64,000 bases of DNA from Oxalobacter sp. (GTDB taxonomy: Bacteria > Pseudomonadota > Gammaproteobacteria > Burkholderiales > Burkholderiaceae_D): contig JAFWUI010000012.1 in the NCBI GenBank assembly GCA_017524145.1, forward strand, positions 62,001-126,000. The letters run 5' to 3'. Below are positions 27,080 to 37,707 of the stretch, in pieces. Each line of letters begins with the position of its first letter. Within the stretch, counting starts at the first letter, position 1. The notes under the pieces are model-generated. The model made no database searches, was not told where the DNA came from, and saw nothing but the letters and a program-made list of their open reading frames with translations. Position numbers and translations under genes: made by a program.

Positions 27080-29806
27080 ATTCGTTTCCAGATTTTTACA
27101 AGGAGTTGTCAAAAGATTCCAGCATCCGTTGTTTTCCTATTGGATGGATTGACCAGAAGCAGGGTTGACAGATGTTCCGGACGATATCTTTTCCAGCTGT
27201 TCCTTTGCTTCAGGATGTCCTTGTCCTGCTGCTTTCTGGAACCATGCCACTGCTTTTGGAATGTCTTGGGAGAACCCTTCGGCGTTGGCATACATGAGTC
27301 CCAGCCTGTATTGGGCTTCTGGTTCTTCTTGGAAAGCGGCTATCAGCAGCTTGGCTATTTGGTTTTCTTGCCCTGCGGCTTTTTGACACCATTCAATAGC
27401 TGTCTGCGTGTCTTGCGGTACGCCATAGCCGTATATGTACATCAGTCCAATATTGAGCAGGGCATCAGCATTCCCTTGTTCTGCTGCCTTGTGATACCAA
27501 GCAAGTGCTTTCTGATAGTCTTGTGGAACACCCCGTCCGTCTTCATACATACCTCCAAGGCTGTTTTGGGCAAGAGGGAATCCCTGTTCTGCTGCCTGGG
27601 AATACCATTCAAATGCCTTTTCGTTGTTCTTTTCTACACCCTGACCTTTTTCAAACATGAAGCCAAGGTTGTACTGTGCTCCTGCTAATCCCTGCTCAGC
27701 AGCTTTAGTGAACCATTCGAAGGCTTTTTGATAATCCTGTGTAACACCGCGTCCGATTGCGTACATCCCTCCAAGACGCACTTGGGCATCAGCAAATCCT
27801 TGTTCTGCCGCCTTCAGGTGCCATTGATAGGCTTTCTGATAATCCTGCTGGGTTCCATGACCATTTTCAAACATGAGACCAAGGTTGTCCTGAGCCTCTG
27901 CATTGCCTTGTTCGGCTGCCTTGGACCACCATTCGAAAGCTTTCTTGTAATCCTGAGGTACGCCTTGACCGTGTGCATACATCAAGCCGAGATCAAGCTG
28001 GGCAAAAGCATTACCCTGTTCTGCTGCTTTGAGATACCACTTGAACGCTTCTTCATAACTCTGTTCAACACCGGTACCATGGAAATACATGGCCGCCAGA
28101 TAGCATTGTGCCTCTGTATGTCCCTGCTCAGCGGCTTTTCCTAACCATTCAACAGCTTTTTGATTGTCTTGGAGAATACCTTTACCGTTTGCATACATAC
28201 GTCCCAGGTTGAACTGGGCATATGCCGTGCCTTGTTCAGCAGCTTTCCGGTACCATTCAACAGCATTCTTATCATCTTGAGAAATGCCATCACCGCTTTC
28301 GTACAGGCTGGCGAGGTTGTTCTGGGCTTCAGGAAGTCCTTGTTCGGCTGCCTTCGTCCACCATTCAACGGCTTTTCGGTAGTTTTGCGGGACACCTTCG
28401 CCGGTAGAGTACATGAGGCCAATATGATATTGCCCCCAAGGATGATTCTGTCCAGCGGCTTTGCTGAACCATTCAAAGGCTTTCTGATAATCTTGAGGAA
28501 TGCCATCACCATTCAGGTACATGAGACCGAGGTTGTTCTGGGCATCAGCGTTTCCTTGTTCAGCGGATTCAGTCCACCAATAAAAAGCTTTTTGTAGATT
28601 TTTTGGAATGCCTTTGCCATCTGCATACATCTGACCAACAGCGCCTTGGGTATATGCATCACCTTGCATCGCGGCTTTTTCAAACCATTCGATAGCCTTC
28701 TGGGCATCCTGCTGAACGCCATCACCGTTGGCATACATCAGACCAAGGTTGTACTGGGCCCTCCCATCGCCTTGTTCAGCAGCGTTGCGGAGCAACTCAA
28801 AAGATTTCTGGAAGTCTTGGGGAACAGACTGGCCTTCTTTGTATAGGCAACCAAGAAAACCTTGTGCATTCGTATGTCCCTGTCCGGCAGCTTTGCGGAT
28901 CCACTCAAATGCTTTCTGCCGGTCTTGGGGGACACCATAACCCAGTTCAAACATAAGACCAAGACGGAATTGTGCATCCGCATATCCCTGTTCTGCTGCT
29001 TTCCCGTACCATTCAAATGCTTTCTGATAGTCCTGAGGAATGCCTTTGCCTTCTTCGTATATCTGTCCAATGATGTATTGAGAATGCACAATACCTTGCC
29101 CAGCCGCTTTTTCCAACCATTCAAGTGCTTTTTGATGGTCTTGAGGAACACCACGTCCGTCCCGATACATCTGCCCAAGAACGTCTTGGGCTTCAGCAAG
29201 GTTCTGGTCGGCTGCTTTCCTGAGCCATTCAAGTGCTTTCCGATAATCTTGGGGAATACCGGATTCGATTGCGTACATCTTTCCAATTTCGTACTGTGCT
29301 TTTGCATTTCCTTGCTCAGCAGCTTTAGTGAACCATTCAAGTGCTTGCTGATTGTCTTGAGGAACACCTTCTCCTTTTGAGTATATCTTTCCAAGAAGAG
29401 CTTGAGCTTCAACAGACCCCTGCTCTGCAGCTTTGCGGATCCAGACAGCAGCCAATTTTTTGTTTTGCGCTACACCTTGACCAAGTTGATACATACACGC
29501 AAGGCTGGCCTGGGCAGCAACATATCCCTGTTCAGCAGCCTTGCTGAACCATTCAAAGGCTTTCTGATAATCTTGGGGAATGCCGCGACCATTGGTATAC
29601 ATGCGTCCAAGATACCACTGGGCTTCTGCATCCCCCTGTTTTGCCAGCACCAGAGTAAACGCCATCATCAACCGTTCAATCTCCGTTTTGGCTTTTTCAA
29701 CCCCTTGATCTGCCGCTTTCCTCAACCAATCGAGTGCTTTTTTATAGTCCCGTTTTTCTTCTGGAACATAGGCGTACATTGTGCCAAGGTTGTATTGGGC
29801 TTCAGA

Positions 29807-29926
29807 ATGTCCCTGCTCAGCGGCTTTTTCGAACCATTCCATGGCTTTCTGGTCGTCTTGAGGTACGCCATGACCGCGTACATACATCAGACCAAGTAAG
29901 AACTGAGCATCAACAAGCCCTTGTTC
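29807..29926 (+). repeat. 120-bp perfect direct repeat, copy 1
   Basis: Identical to 30131-30250, 324 bases away, which equals nine times 36 bases or three Sel1 repeats. It lies inside the giant Sel1 gene. Other repeat units of the gene differ from each other much more, so this copy arose by recent duplication or gene conversion. Confidence 0.95.
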
Positions 29927-30130
29927 GGCAGCTTTCTTGAACCATTCTGTTGCCTTAGTGGAATCTTTTGGGATGCCATTTCCCCTTGCATACATGAGTC
30001 CAAGGTTTGCCTGGGCGTTTGCATGACCTTGTTCAGCGGACCGGGTCCACCAAGTAAAAGCTTTTTCTAAATCTTGGGGAATACCTTTGCCTTCGGAATA
30101 TATCTGTCCAAGGACATACTGGGCTTCAGG

Positions 30131-30250
30131 ATGTCCCTGCTCAGCGGCTTTTTCGAACCATTCCATGGCTTTCTGGTCGTCTTGAGGTACGCCATGACCG
30201 CGTACATACATCAGACCAAGTAAGAACTGAGCATCAACAAGCCCTTGTTC
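30131..30250 (+). repeat. 120-bp perfect direct repeat, copy 2
   Basis: Second copy of the perfect repeat at 29807-29926, in frame with it. Short-read assemblies could collapse or expand repeats of this kind. Confidence 0.95.
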
Positions 30251-31390
30251 AGCAGCCTTCTTGTACCACTCGACAGCTTTCCTGTAGTCCTGTTCGACAC
30301 CTTTTCCCATTGAATACATGAATCCAAGGTTGCTTTGCGCCTCTGCATATCCCTGTTCAGCAGCCTTTCTGTACCAATCAACAGCTTTCCCATCGTTCTG
30401 TTCAACACCATCACCCATCAGATACATCGAACCGAGAGAGAGTTGTGCTGGTGGATATCCTTGTTCGGCTGCCTTGGCAAACCATTCGACAGCTTTTTGA
30501 AAGTCTTGAGGAACGTCCCGACCATATGCATATATCAGTCCTAGGTTGAATTGGGCTTCAACATTCCCTTGTTCAGCAGCTTTAGTGGTCAACGCGAAGA
30601 CTTTACGTAGAGACTCAACAACTCCTTGTTCGGCAGCTTTTCCATACCAATAGGCAGCCTTTTCGTCGCTCTGTTCAACGCCTTGACCATTTTCAAACAT
30701 GAATCCAAGGTTGATTTGAGCACTGACATACCCATGCTCAGCAGCCTTGGTAAACCATTTGATGGCTTTTTCAAAGTTCTGCTCAACATCTGCTCCATCT
30801 CTATACATGACACCTAGGTTATGTTCTGCCCTCGCATATCCTTGCTCAGCAGCCTTGGTCCATCAGCTGAAAGCTTTTTCATTGTCCTGTGGAACACCCT
30901 TTCCCATGACATACATCAGTCCAAGGTTGTTCTGGGCACTTGGATGTCCCTGTTCGGCGGCTTGCTGATACCATCCGAACGCTTCCTGATAATCCACCGG
31001 AGTGCCATGTCCTTTTTCGTACATCAGCCCAAGCAGGTATTGGGCATCGGCAATGCCATAGCCAGCGGCAGATGACATTGCATCAAAAGCGGTGATGGGA
31101 TCCTTTCCAGCAGGGTTCCCTTCAGGATATTCCCCTAACGTATCAATGGTTGCCATTGCGGTGGCATACTGCACCAACAGGTCTTTCTGTGCTTCTGTAA
31201 GGCGGATGCCAGATTTATCCAAGGCTTCTTTCAGTTTTTCTGTTGAGTCAGACATATGCTTTTCCTGTTCTAAAAGACTGTTTTCAGTATCTGTTCCACT
31301 TCCTGTATTACGGTATGAGTTGTGAAGCAGATTCGGTTATGGTTTTAATATTGCGGTCATCCATGCCTGTTATCGCACAGTAAGGTTTTT

Positions 31391-32881
31391 CTATAAGACA
31401 AGACGTGCAAGCAACTGCAATGCTTCCTCACTGCCTTGGGATGCTGCTTTCTGCAGCCATCCGATGGCTTGAGTCATATCCTGTGGAACGCCTGTTCCCT
31501 TGATATACATCAGGGCAACGACAACCTGGGATTTGGTATGTCCTGCTTCTGCGGCCTTGCGGTACCATTGGAAGGCAGCCTGTTCATTACGGTAGGCATT
31601 GAGGTAGTGGGCTGCGACGTTGTGCATGGCAAGTGGATGGCCTTTGTCTGCTGCTTTCTGGAACCATACAAATGCCATAGCATCATCTTTCATGGTTCCT
31701 ATGCCCTGAGAATAGAGGATGGCAAGGTCACATTGCGCTTCTGCGAGACCATTCTCTGCGGCATACTCCATATATTCAAAAGCGGCGCGGGCATTTTCAG
31801 TCCCTGTCCCCTGCAAGGACATCCTCGCCATCATGTACGCGCTTTGCGCCATCCGCAGACGTTCTTCTGCTGAATGATGGGTTCCCGAACCTTCCAAAAG
31901 TTCTTTGATGGTTTTTTTCTGCTCAGATTTGCGGGAAAAGGATTCCCATGTTGGGGCAGACCGTTCTTTACGCTGCTCTTCTTCAAGCTGTTTTTTAACC
32001 TCACTGCGTTTTTTCTCTGCTGCTTCTTTTAAAGCTTTATCCCTTGATTCGCTCTGATTCTTGCGGTTGTTTTCTGCTGCCCTGTGGAACCAGTCAAGTG
32101 CCAGTTGAAGGTCTTGAGGAGTTCCATGACCATTTGCGCACATCAGGCCAAGAATGTATTGGGCGTATTGGTTTCCTTGTGTTGCTGAGTCTTGGAAGAG
32201 GGTGAATGCTTGTTGATAGTCTTTAAGGACACCTTGACCGTTGATATACATCAGCCCAAGGTTGTATTGAGCATATGGATTTCCTTGTCTTGTTGCTTTG
32301 TGGAACCAATCAAGTGCTTTCTGATAGTCCTTATTAGATCGAAGAAATCCATGTCCATTTTTATACCACCATCCCAGATTGTTCTGTGCTCCTGAATGTC
32401 CCTGTTTTGCGGCTTTGCTATTCCATTCAAAGGAGATATTCTCTCTATCATAATTGCCATAGCCCATGGAAGGCTCACGGTTACCGTAGTAGTCGTCTGC
32501 ATCATAGGCGATAATCCCACATATATACTGAGCTGCGGCGTTTCCTGCTTTTGCATCCCCAATAACCCTTTCATAGGTAAAACTGGAATAGTCATAACGC
32601 CAGTCGATATCCCATAACATTGCAGAGCCGTATTGGTTTTCTGTCTGCGTCTGACTGTTTTGGGTTTCAGCCGTTACCTGTTCGGAAGGTTTTATGGTTT
32701 CCCCCAGTTTCTGCTTCGCTTCACGATGCCCCTGTGCCGCCGCTTTCCGATACCACGTTTGGGCAAGGATTTCATCTTTTGCAATTCCCAGTCCGTTTTC
32801 ATACAGCATTCCTGCCAGGAATTGGGACTGGGCATCTCCCTGTTCAGCTCTTTTCAGAAGGTTCTTGATTGATTCAGACAT
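31391..32881 (-). CDS. cytoplasmic Sel1-repeat protein
   Basis: 496 aa, no signal peptide. It starts [20 protein letters not shown], almost the same as the Sel1-ACP protein, and its C-terminal repeats also match that protein up to the point where the acyl carrier domain begins. The two are clearly duplicates, this one without the carrier domain but with an extra central block. Sel1 repeats occur at about residues 10-70, 110-270 and 360-490, separated by a charged, coiled-coil-like segment near residues 270-330 (EAAEKKRSEVKKQLEEEQRK). It lies between the giant Sel1 gene and a J-like gene. Confidence 0.82.
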   Translation of the reverse strand: MSESIKNLLKRAEQGDAQSQFLAGMLYENGLGIAKDEILAQTWYRKAAAQGHREAKQKLGETIKPSEQVTAETQNSQTQTENQYGSAMLWDIDWRYDYSSFTYERVIGDAKAGNAAAQYICGIIAYDADDYYGNREPSMGYGNYDRENISFEWNSKAAKQGHSGAQNNLGWWYKNGHGFLRSNKDYQKALDWFHKATRQGNPYAQYNLGLMYINGQGVLKDYQQAFTLFQDSATQGNQYAQYILGLMCANGHGTPQDLQLALDWFHRAAENNRKNQSESRDKALKEAAEKKRSEVKKQLEEEQRKERSAPTWESFSRKSEQKKTIKELLEGSGTHHSAEERLRMAQSAYMMARMSLQGTGTENARAAFEYMEYAAENGLAEAQCDLAILYSQGIGTMKDDAMAFVWFQKAADKGHPLAMHNVAAHYLNAYRNEQAAFQWYRKAAEAGHTKSQVVVALMYIKGTGVPQDMTQAIGWLQKAASQGSEEALQLLARLVL

Positions 32882-32922
32882 GATTTCTCACCGTAAAAGA
32901 CTGGAAAATTTCTTTTTCATCA

Positions 32923-35406
32923 TCAGTTCCTGTACATGTAGTAGTGGTCGCGGTAAACGTTGTTGATGAAGATATAAAGCTCTTTATCAGCGGTATTGCT
33001 CCTGTTGATATCGATGACCAGATTCCCTTTCTTGAAGGTGATGCCATCAGTGGAATCTTCCCCATTGGTCAGCATCAGGTCAGGCGGTCCTTCATCCATG
33101 GTTTTCGGCTGTTTCCATGCCTGGTAGAGATACCTGCCGTTCCGCTTGGTGATCCGGATGGAATGTCTGGAGGTATGGAATTCCCCTTCAAACTCACCGC
33201 CATAGTTGTAATAAGCAGCGGGAGCAGCCGATGCCGATGGGTCTGGTGATGATGCAGCAGGCGCAGACGCTGCTGGGGCATCTTCTTCATAGTCAGAGCG
33301 GGTTATACCAATGGATTTGATTTCTTCAGGGACGGCATAGCTGCCAAGACTCTTGTCAAAGCTGAGCATGACCGTCTTTTTGGTGGCAGGCGGGGCAGGA
33401 GGAGGGCCGCCAGAAGACTGTATGGTATAAGTCAGTTCAATCGGGTAGAAATCTTCTTTCGGGGATTCGATTGTCCGGATTTCTGCTTTCAGCCCTGTAA
33501 TCTGTGGAGCCGGGTAGCAAGGGGCAGATGTACAGGCCGTTGTTCCTGTTGAGCCATTTTCTCCCATCGCAGGAGCCGGCGGTACAGAACCTTCACGGAT
33601 ATTCAGGACTTCTTTAATGGTGTTGCCGTTGAGCGGTGAATAGACTTTCAAGGCTCCCCAAGCGTCTTTGCCAGAAACGTCATGCAATACCCATCCATAC
33701 AGACCTTTCCCAAAATGGATCAGTCTTGAGGATGAAATGTTGTTATAGGATTCTGGCAAAGAGGATTTCTCAAACTGGCTGTCATGACCGATGACAAGGT
33801 CTTTCACCCCTGAAACCATCTGAACCCGTTTTTCTGATGGATTCCATTCAAACACCATCAGACCGAGCAAGTCTGTTTTTGAAGAATAGCTGTCTGATGT
33901 GCCGCGTACCGTGACATAAGCGCGTTTTACGGCGCCATTGCCAGATGGGGCGTCCATATATTCCACCGCATCGACCTTCATGCAATAACGGTTGCCATCG
34001 CTGTGCGGCAGGTTGCGGCAACCGGTTGAATCCGGTTTCCCATAGGTTGCATCCATCGAGGCTTCAATGGCACTTTTTGAGAAGTTCTCAAACTCTGACC
34101 GGGAAATATAGCGGGAACTGTTGCGGGATGAGATGGCAATCACCAGGAAAATCACCAGTACAACCGCCATGAAAATGAGCGCGAAAATCAGGCAACCTTT
34201 TTGGGATATGCTATCGGTTTTTTCCTGCTGCTGGGCAGGCGGAACAGGATTTTCCCGCTGCGGGGCAGGCGGTCTTGCTGGTGTCGGCTGAGGGACAGGA
34301 TTCCGTGGTCTTTGCCAAGAATCAGTCTTCGCAGCGGAAGGATCAAGACGGTCATTACCATATATCGTATCGAAACCATCATCCGTTTCATAAGCTCCTG
34401 TTGCAGGATCCTGCTGTTTTTTATGCTGGTTCCCGGGAATGAAAAAGAGCGGGGCTTGGCATCTGCTACAGAAGAAAGCCTGCCTGTTGTCCGTACTGCA
34501 CTGCGGGCAGCGGATTTCAGTATCGGCAATCTGGTATTTCCTGAAACGGCAGTACAGGGAGATGGCTTTGGCAACCTTTTCGTAGTCGGTTCCTGATGGA
34601 AGCTGCTGAAAGAGCCTGTTCAGGAAATCGACTTGGACAACATTTTTATCATTGGTGTCTGCATTGATGTCAATCCATTGGTAAAGGTGCTGCCATGCCT
34701 TGATTTCCAGATAGCAGTCGTATTTCTGCCGTTCGGTTTCTGAAGAGAAAATATTGCGGGCAAAACCACAGAGTTTCTTGCCGGCTTCATTCTGGTCATT
34801 GGTGGCAGATTCACGAAGTGCTTTCTCAGTATCATCCAAGGTACTGAGCAGCCGCCATGAGGGGGTATGCTCCGACCGTTCCAGGAACTGATAGAGGGAG
34901 TTTTTGCCGACAATCTTGAGCAGGTTTTCGATGTTGTCCATCTGGAACCTGTCGGGCAGTTCAATACTGTCCCACTCTTCTTCCAGTGGATTCCGGTTGT
35001 CCTGGCCTGCCTGACGGGATTGCTGGACTTTCTTGTACAGGTTCTGGATATGCTGTCCGGTAATCTGGTAAAAGCCATACCGGTTCAGTAGATAACCGAT
35101 ATCCTTTTTAGAAAGTTTTTCATCAACGTAATTCAGTTCCAGGAGTTTTTCGAGTTCTGACAGTTTCTCCTGCTGGATGTTCTCTGCCTGTTTCGCCAGT
35201 GTATTCCTGGCATCCGGGTCAGCAAGCATTAACTGCATCAGCCCGATATTTGCCAGCCATTTCTTGGCATTGTCTTTCCTGCGGGGATTATTCAGCTGGC
35301 GTGACCATTCGCTCTGTTTCTTGGCAATGGCTTTCTCAACCGTTGCCGTATCCGGCACCGGTGAGAAAGGAAGACCCAGGATGAAAAAGAAATTGTCAGA
35401 ATCCAT
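32923..35406 (-). CDS. J-like/zinc-ribbon membrane protein with large C-terminal domain
   Basis: 827 aa. The N-terminal 330 residues are closely similar to the 580-aa paralogue: J-like module 1 without HPD (FFILGLPFSPVPDTATVE, SRQLNNPRRK), J-like module 2 (ETERQKYDCYLE), the helical block and a zinc ribbon (CPQC...CSRC). A Pro/Gln-rich linker leads to one membrane span near residues 418-438. The remaining 390 residues, predicted periplasmic, have beta-rich segments, several Cys and Pro/Ala/Ser linkers and are not recognised. The gene overlaps the upstream paralogue by one base. Close nucleotide similarity with its neighbours indicates tandem duplication. Confidence 0.75.
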   Translation of the reverse strand: MDSDNFFFILGLPFSPVPDTATVEKAIAKKQSEWSRQLNNPRRKDNAKKWLANIGLMQLMLADPDARNTLAKQAENIQQEKLSELEKLLELNYVDEKLSKKDIGYLLNRYGFYQITGQHIQNLYKKVQQSRQAGQDNRNPLEEEWDSIELPDRFQMDNIENLLKIVGKNSLYQFLERSEHTPSWRLLSTLDDTEKALRESATNDQNEAGKKLCGFARNIFSSETERQKYDCYLEIKAWQHLYQWIDINADTNDKNVVQVDFLNRLFQQLPSGTDYEKVAKAISLYCRFRKYQIADTEIRCPQCSTDNRQAFFCSRCQAPLFFIPGNQHKKQQDPATGAYETDDGFDTIYGNDRLDPSAAKTDSWQRPRNPVPQPTPARPPAPQRENPVPPAQQQEKTDSISQKGCLIFALIFMAVVLVIFLVIAISSRNSSRYISRSEFENFSKSAIEASMDATYGKPDSTGCRNLPHSDGNRYCMKVDAVEYMDAPSGNGAVKRAYVTVRGTSDSYSSKTDLLGLMVFEWNPSEKRVQMVSGVKDLVIGHDSQFEKSSLPESYNNISSSRLIHFGKGLYGWVLHDVSGKDAWGALKVYSPLNGNTIKEVLNIREGSVPPAPAMGENGSTGTTACTSAPCYPAPQITGLKAEIRTIESPKEDFYPIELTYTIQSSGGPPPAPPATKKTVMLSFDKSLGSYAVPEEIKSIGITRSDYEEDAPAASAPAASSPDPSASAAPAAYYNYGGEFEGEFHTSRHSIRITKRNGRYLYQAWKQPKTMDEGPPDLMLTNGEDSTDGITFKKGNLVIDINRSNTADKELYIFINNVYRDHYYMYRN

Positions 35407-37691
35407 CAGGAAATCATCTCCAGAAAGTTGCTGTGTACTGTCTCTTCTGTCTTATCAACGGGCCAAGCCTTTACAGAAACAACAGGGACATTGGTTCTAA
35501 TAGATGCAGTAGGAACAGAACCAGTGGAAGTAGCGGACTTTTGCGGTATTTTCTTCGGTTGAAAGAAGCAGTAACGCACTGCTCCTATTGCTAGAACTCC
35601 AAGCAGGATGTAGAAAATGATTCGGAGAGCTCCCATAAAGATGTTTACGGCAGTTCCTGAATCATTTATTTTTTCCGGTTCTGCTGACCATTTTTTATCA
35701 GAACGAAGTTCTTTGAGCATTTCCTCAGCAAGTCCGTTTCCTTGAGCTGCTGCACGGTTCAGCCATAGCATGGCTAGCGTTCTGTTTGAGGCAATACCTA
35801 CGCCGTAACGGTACATCCAGCCAAGGTTGTATTGCGCATCAGCATTGCCCATTTCTGCTAATCTGGAATTCTGTTCAAAAGCGGAATGAGCGTATCTTGC
35901 AATCCGGGAGTCTTGGAAACACATCTCTCCAAGATCGCTTTGGGCGGTGGCAAATCCATTTGCCGCAGATTTGAAAAACCATTCAAAGGCTTGCTGTTTA
36001 TCCTTAGAAATCCCTTGACCAGTCTTGTACCGATAGCCAAGATTGTATTGGGCTGCTGCGTGACCTTGTTCGGCAGCTTTACGGTACCATTCGCAGGCTT
36101 CCTTATAGTCCCAGACATATCTGATTTCTTCTGAAATCAATCCAGTCAATGCAATATTGCCAAGTTGGTATTGCGCTTCGGCATATCCCTGCTCTGCTGA
36201 TTTTGAAATCCAGTCAACCGCCTTTTGATAATCCTGCAATACGCCCTGTCCATTCCTGTACAGGCAACCTAAATTGCATTGCGCAGCGGCATATCCTTGT
36301 TTTGCTGCTTTGTCGTACCATTCAAATGCTTTTGAGTAGCTTGATGGAATCCATTGTCCCTTTTCATACATCAGTCCAAGGTAATATTGAGCAGGCGCAG
36401 ACCCTTTCCAGGCTGCGTCACTGTACAGCTCGAATGCTTTTTGTGCATTTTGGGGAACGCCTTTCCCTTGGAAGTACAACCTTCCCAATTCGAATTTCGC
36501 TTCGGTCAAACCGTGTTCGGCGGCAAACAGCAGGCAGGCTGCAGCTTGGGCAGCCCTATCAGACGGGGTTCCGCTGGAATCAACATTGGACAGCAGTCTT
36601 TTGGCTTTTGCCAACGCTCCTTGAGGAGTCGTTGCATCGTCCCATTCTGGAGGGTAATAAGGTTTTGGGGAAGGAACGGGGCCACGAGTCGGCTTTGATG
36701 GCTGATCAACTTTATTCCCTGGAATGAAGAACAGCGGTGTATGGCATTCTTTGCAGAAGAAAGCCTGGCTATTGCCAGCACCACATTGTGGGCATCGTAT
36801 TTCTTTATCTGCGAGGCGGTATTTCCTGAAACGGCAGTAAAGGGAGATGGCTTTGGCAACGGCTTCGTAATCAGTCCCGGGAGGCAGCTGTTGGAAGAGC
36901 CTGTTCAGGAAATCGACTTGGACAACGTCTTTTTCATTGGTTTTTGCATTGAAGTCGATTGGCTGATGAAGGTCCTTCCATGTTTTGATGTCAAGGTAAT
37001 TGTCATATTTCTGCCGCTCGGTTTCTGAAGAGAAAATATCACGGGCAAAGCCACAGAGTTTCTTGCCGGCTTCATTCTGGTCGGTGATGGCGGATTCCCG
37101 AAGTGCTTTTTCCTTATCATCCAGTATGTCAATCAATCTGTGGGTAGCCGTATGCTTCGGCATATTCAGGAATCCATACAGCGAGTCCTTGCCAAGGATT
37201 TTCAACTGGTTCTCAACATTGTCTATCTGGAATCTGCTTGGCAGTTCGATGTTTTCCCAAGCCTTTTCCTGTGGACTTTGCGTATTTGGGTTCCTATTCC
37301 GGTTTTGCAGGATGTCTTTGTACAGGTTCTGGATATCCTGTTCGGTAATCTGGTAAACACCATATTGGCTCAAGAGATAGCTTACATCCTGATTTGAGAG
37401 ACTTTCCCCTGAATAACTTAATTCCAAGTTCTTCTCGATTTCTGCCAGTTTCTCTTCTTGGATTTCCTGAGCCTGAATAGCTAAGCGATTCCTGGTATTG
37501 CGGTCGAAAAGACTCTTCCGCATCCGTTCAATGTCTGCCAGATATTTCTTCGCCTTATCCTTTTTGTAAGGATTATTCAGCTGGCGTGACCATTCACTCT
37601 GTTTCTTGGCAATGGCTTTCTTGACCGTTGCCGTATCCGGCAGCGGTGAGAAAGGAAGTTCTAGGATGAAGAAGAAATTATCGGTGTCCAT
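35406..37691 (-). CDS. J-like/zinc-ribbon protein with Sel1 repeats and C-terminal membrane span
   Basis: 761 aa. The N-terminal 320 residues repeat the paralogue pattern: J-like module 1 (FFILELPFSPLPDT, SRQLNNPYKK), J-like module 2 (ETERQKYDNYLD), helical block and zinc ribbon (CPQC...CKEC). Here the Pro-rich linker is followed by about eight Sel1 repeats (residues 360-660), then a single membrane span (about 690-712, IIFYILLGVLAIGAVRYCFF) and a short tail. This protein directly joins the J-like and Sel1 families of the cluster in one chain, which supports a common machine. The Sel1 part should be cytoplasmic. Confidence 0.78.
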   Translation of the reverse strand: MDTDNFFFILELPFSPLPDTATVKKAIAKKQSEWSRQLNNPYKKDKAKKYLADIERMRKSLFDRNTRNRLAIQAQEIQEEKLAEIEKNLELSYSGESLSNQDVSYLLSQYGVYQITEQDIQNLYKDILQNRNRNPNTQSPQEKAWENIELPSRFQIDNVENQLKILGKDSLYGFLNMPKHTATHRLIDILDDKEKALRESAITDQNEAGKKLCGFARDIFSSETERQKYDNYLDIKTWKDLHQPIDFNAKTNEKDVVQVDFLNRLFQQLPPGTDYEAVAKAISLYCRFRKYRLADKEIRCPQCGAGNSQAFFCKECHTPLFFIPGNKVDQPSKPTRGPVPSPKPYYPPEWDDATTPQGALAKAKRLLSNVDSSGTPSDRAAQAAACLLFAAEHGLTEAKFELGRLYFQGKGVPQNAQKAFELYSDAAWKGSAPAQYYLGLMYEKGQWIPSSYSKAFEWYDKAAKQGYAAAQCNLGCLYRNGQGVLQDYQKAVDWISKSAEQGYAEAQYQLGNIALTGLISEEIRYVWDYKEACEWYRKAAEQGHAAAQYNLGYRYKTGQGISKDKQQAFEWFFKSAANGFATAQSDLGEMCFQDSRIARYAHSAFEQNSRLAEMGNADAQYNLGWMYRYGVGIASNRTLAMLWLNRAAAQGNGLAEEMLKELRSDKKWSAEPEKINDSGTAVNIFMGALRIIFYILLGVLAIGAVRYCFFQPKKIPQKSATSTGSVPTASIRTNVPVVSVKAWPVDKTEETVHSNFLEMIS

Positions 37692-37707
37692 TACCTATGG
37701 GGTTCCC

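Larger units (their letters stand above)
27137..31255 (-). pseudogene. giant Sel1-repeat protein, reading frame broken by one TGA
   Basis: One reading frame of 1373 codons (1372 aa), built of roughly 35 Sel1-like repeats of 36 residues, is interrupted by a single in-frame TGA at 30863-30865. The sequence reads VPQDNEKAFS-stop-WTKAAEQG. Other repeats of the same protein have WW at this site (AFTWWTRSAEQG, AFYWWTESAEQG, AFEWWSKAAEQG), so a TGG Trp codon became TGA by one base change. The intact piece after the stop has 1223 codons from an internal ATG (30808), without a good ribosome-binding site. There is no signal peptide. It may be a pseudogene, a readthrough gene or a sequence error. The rest shows no decay. 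The N-terminal 45 residues (MSDSTEKLKEALDKSGIRL) are non-repeat. Confidence 0.85.

Noticed and set aside
27137..31255. Regular 108-bp periodicity that could suggest a CRISPR or tandem-repeat array
   Set aside because: The period is 36 codons and follows the Sel1 protein repeat; units differ in DNA sequence and there are no spacers.
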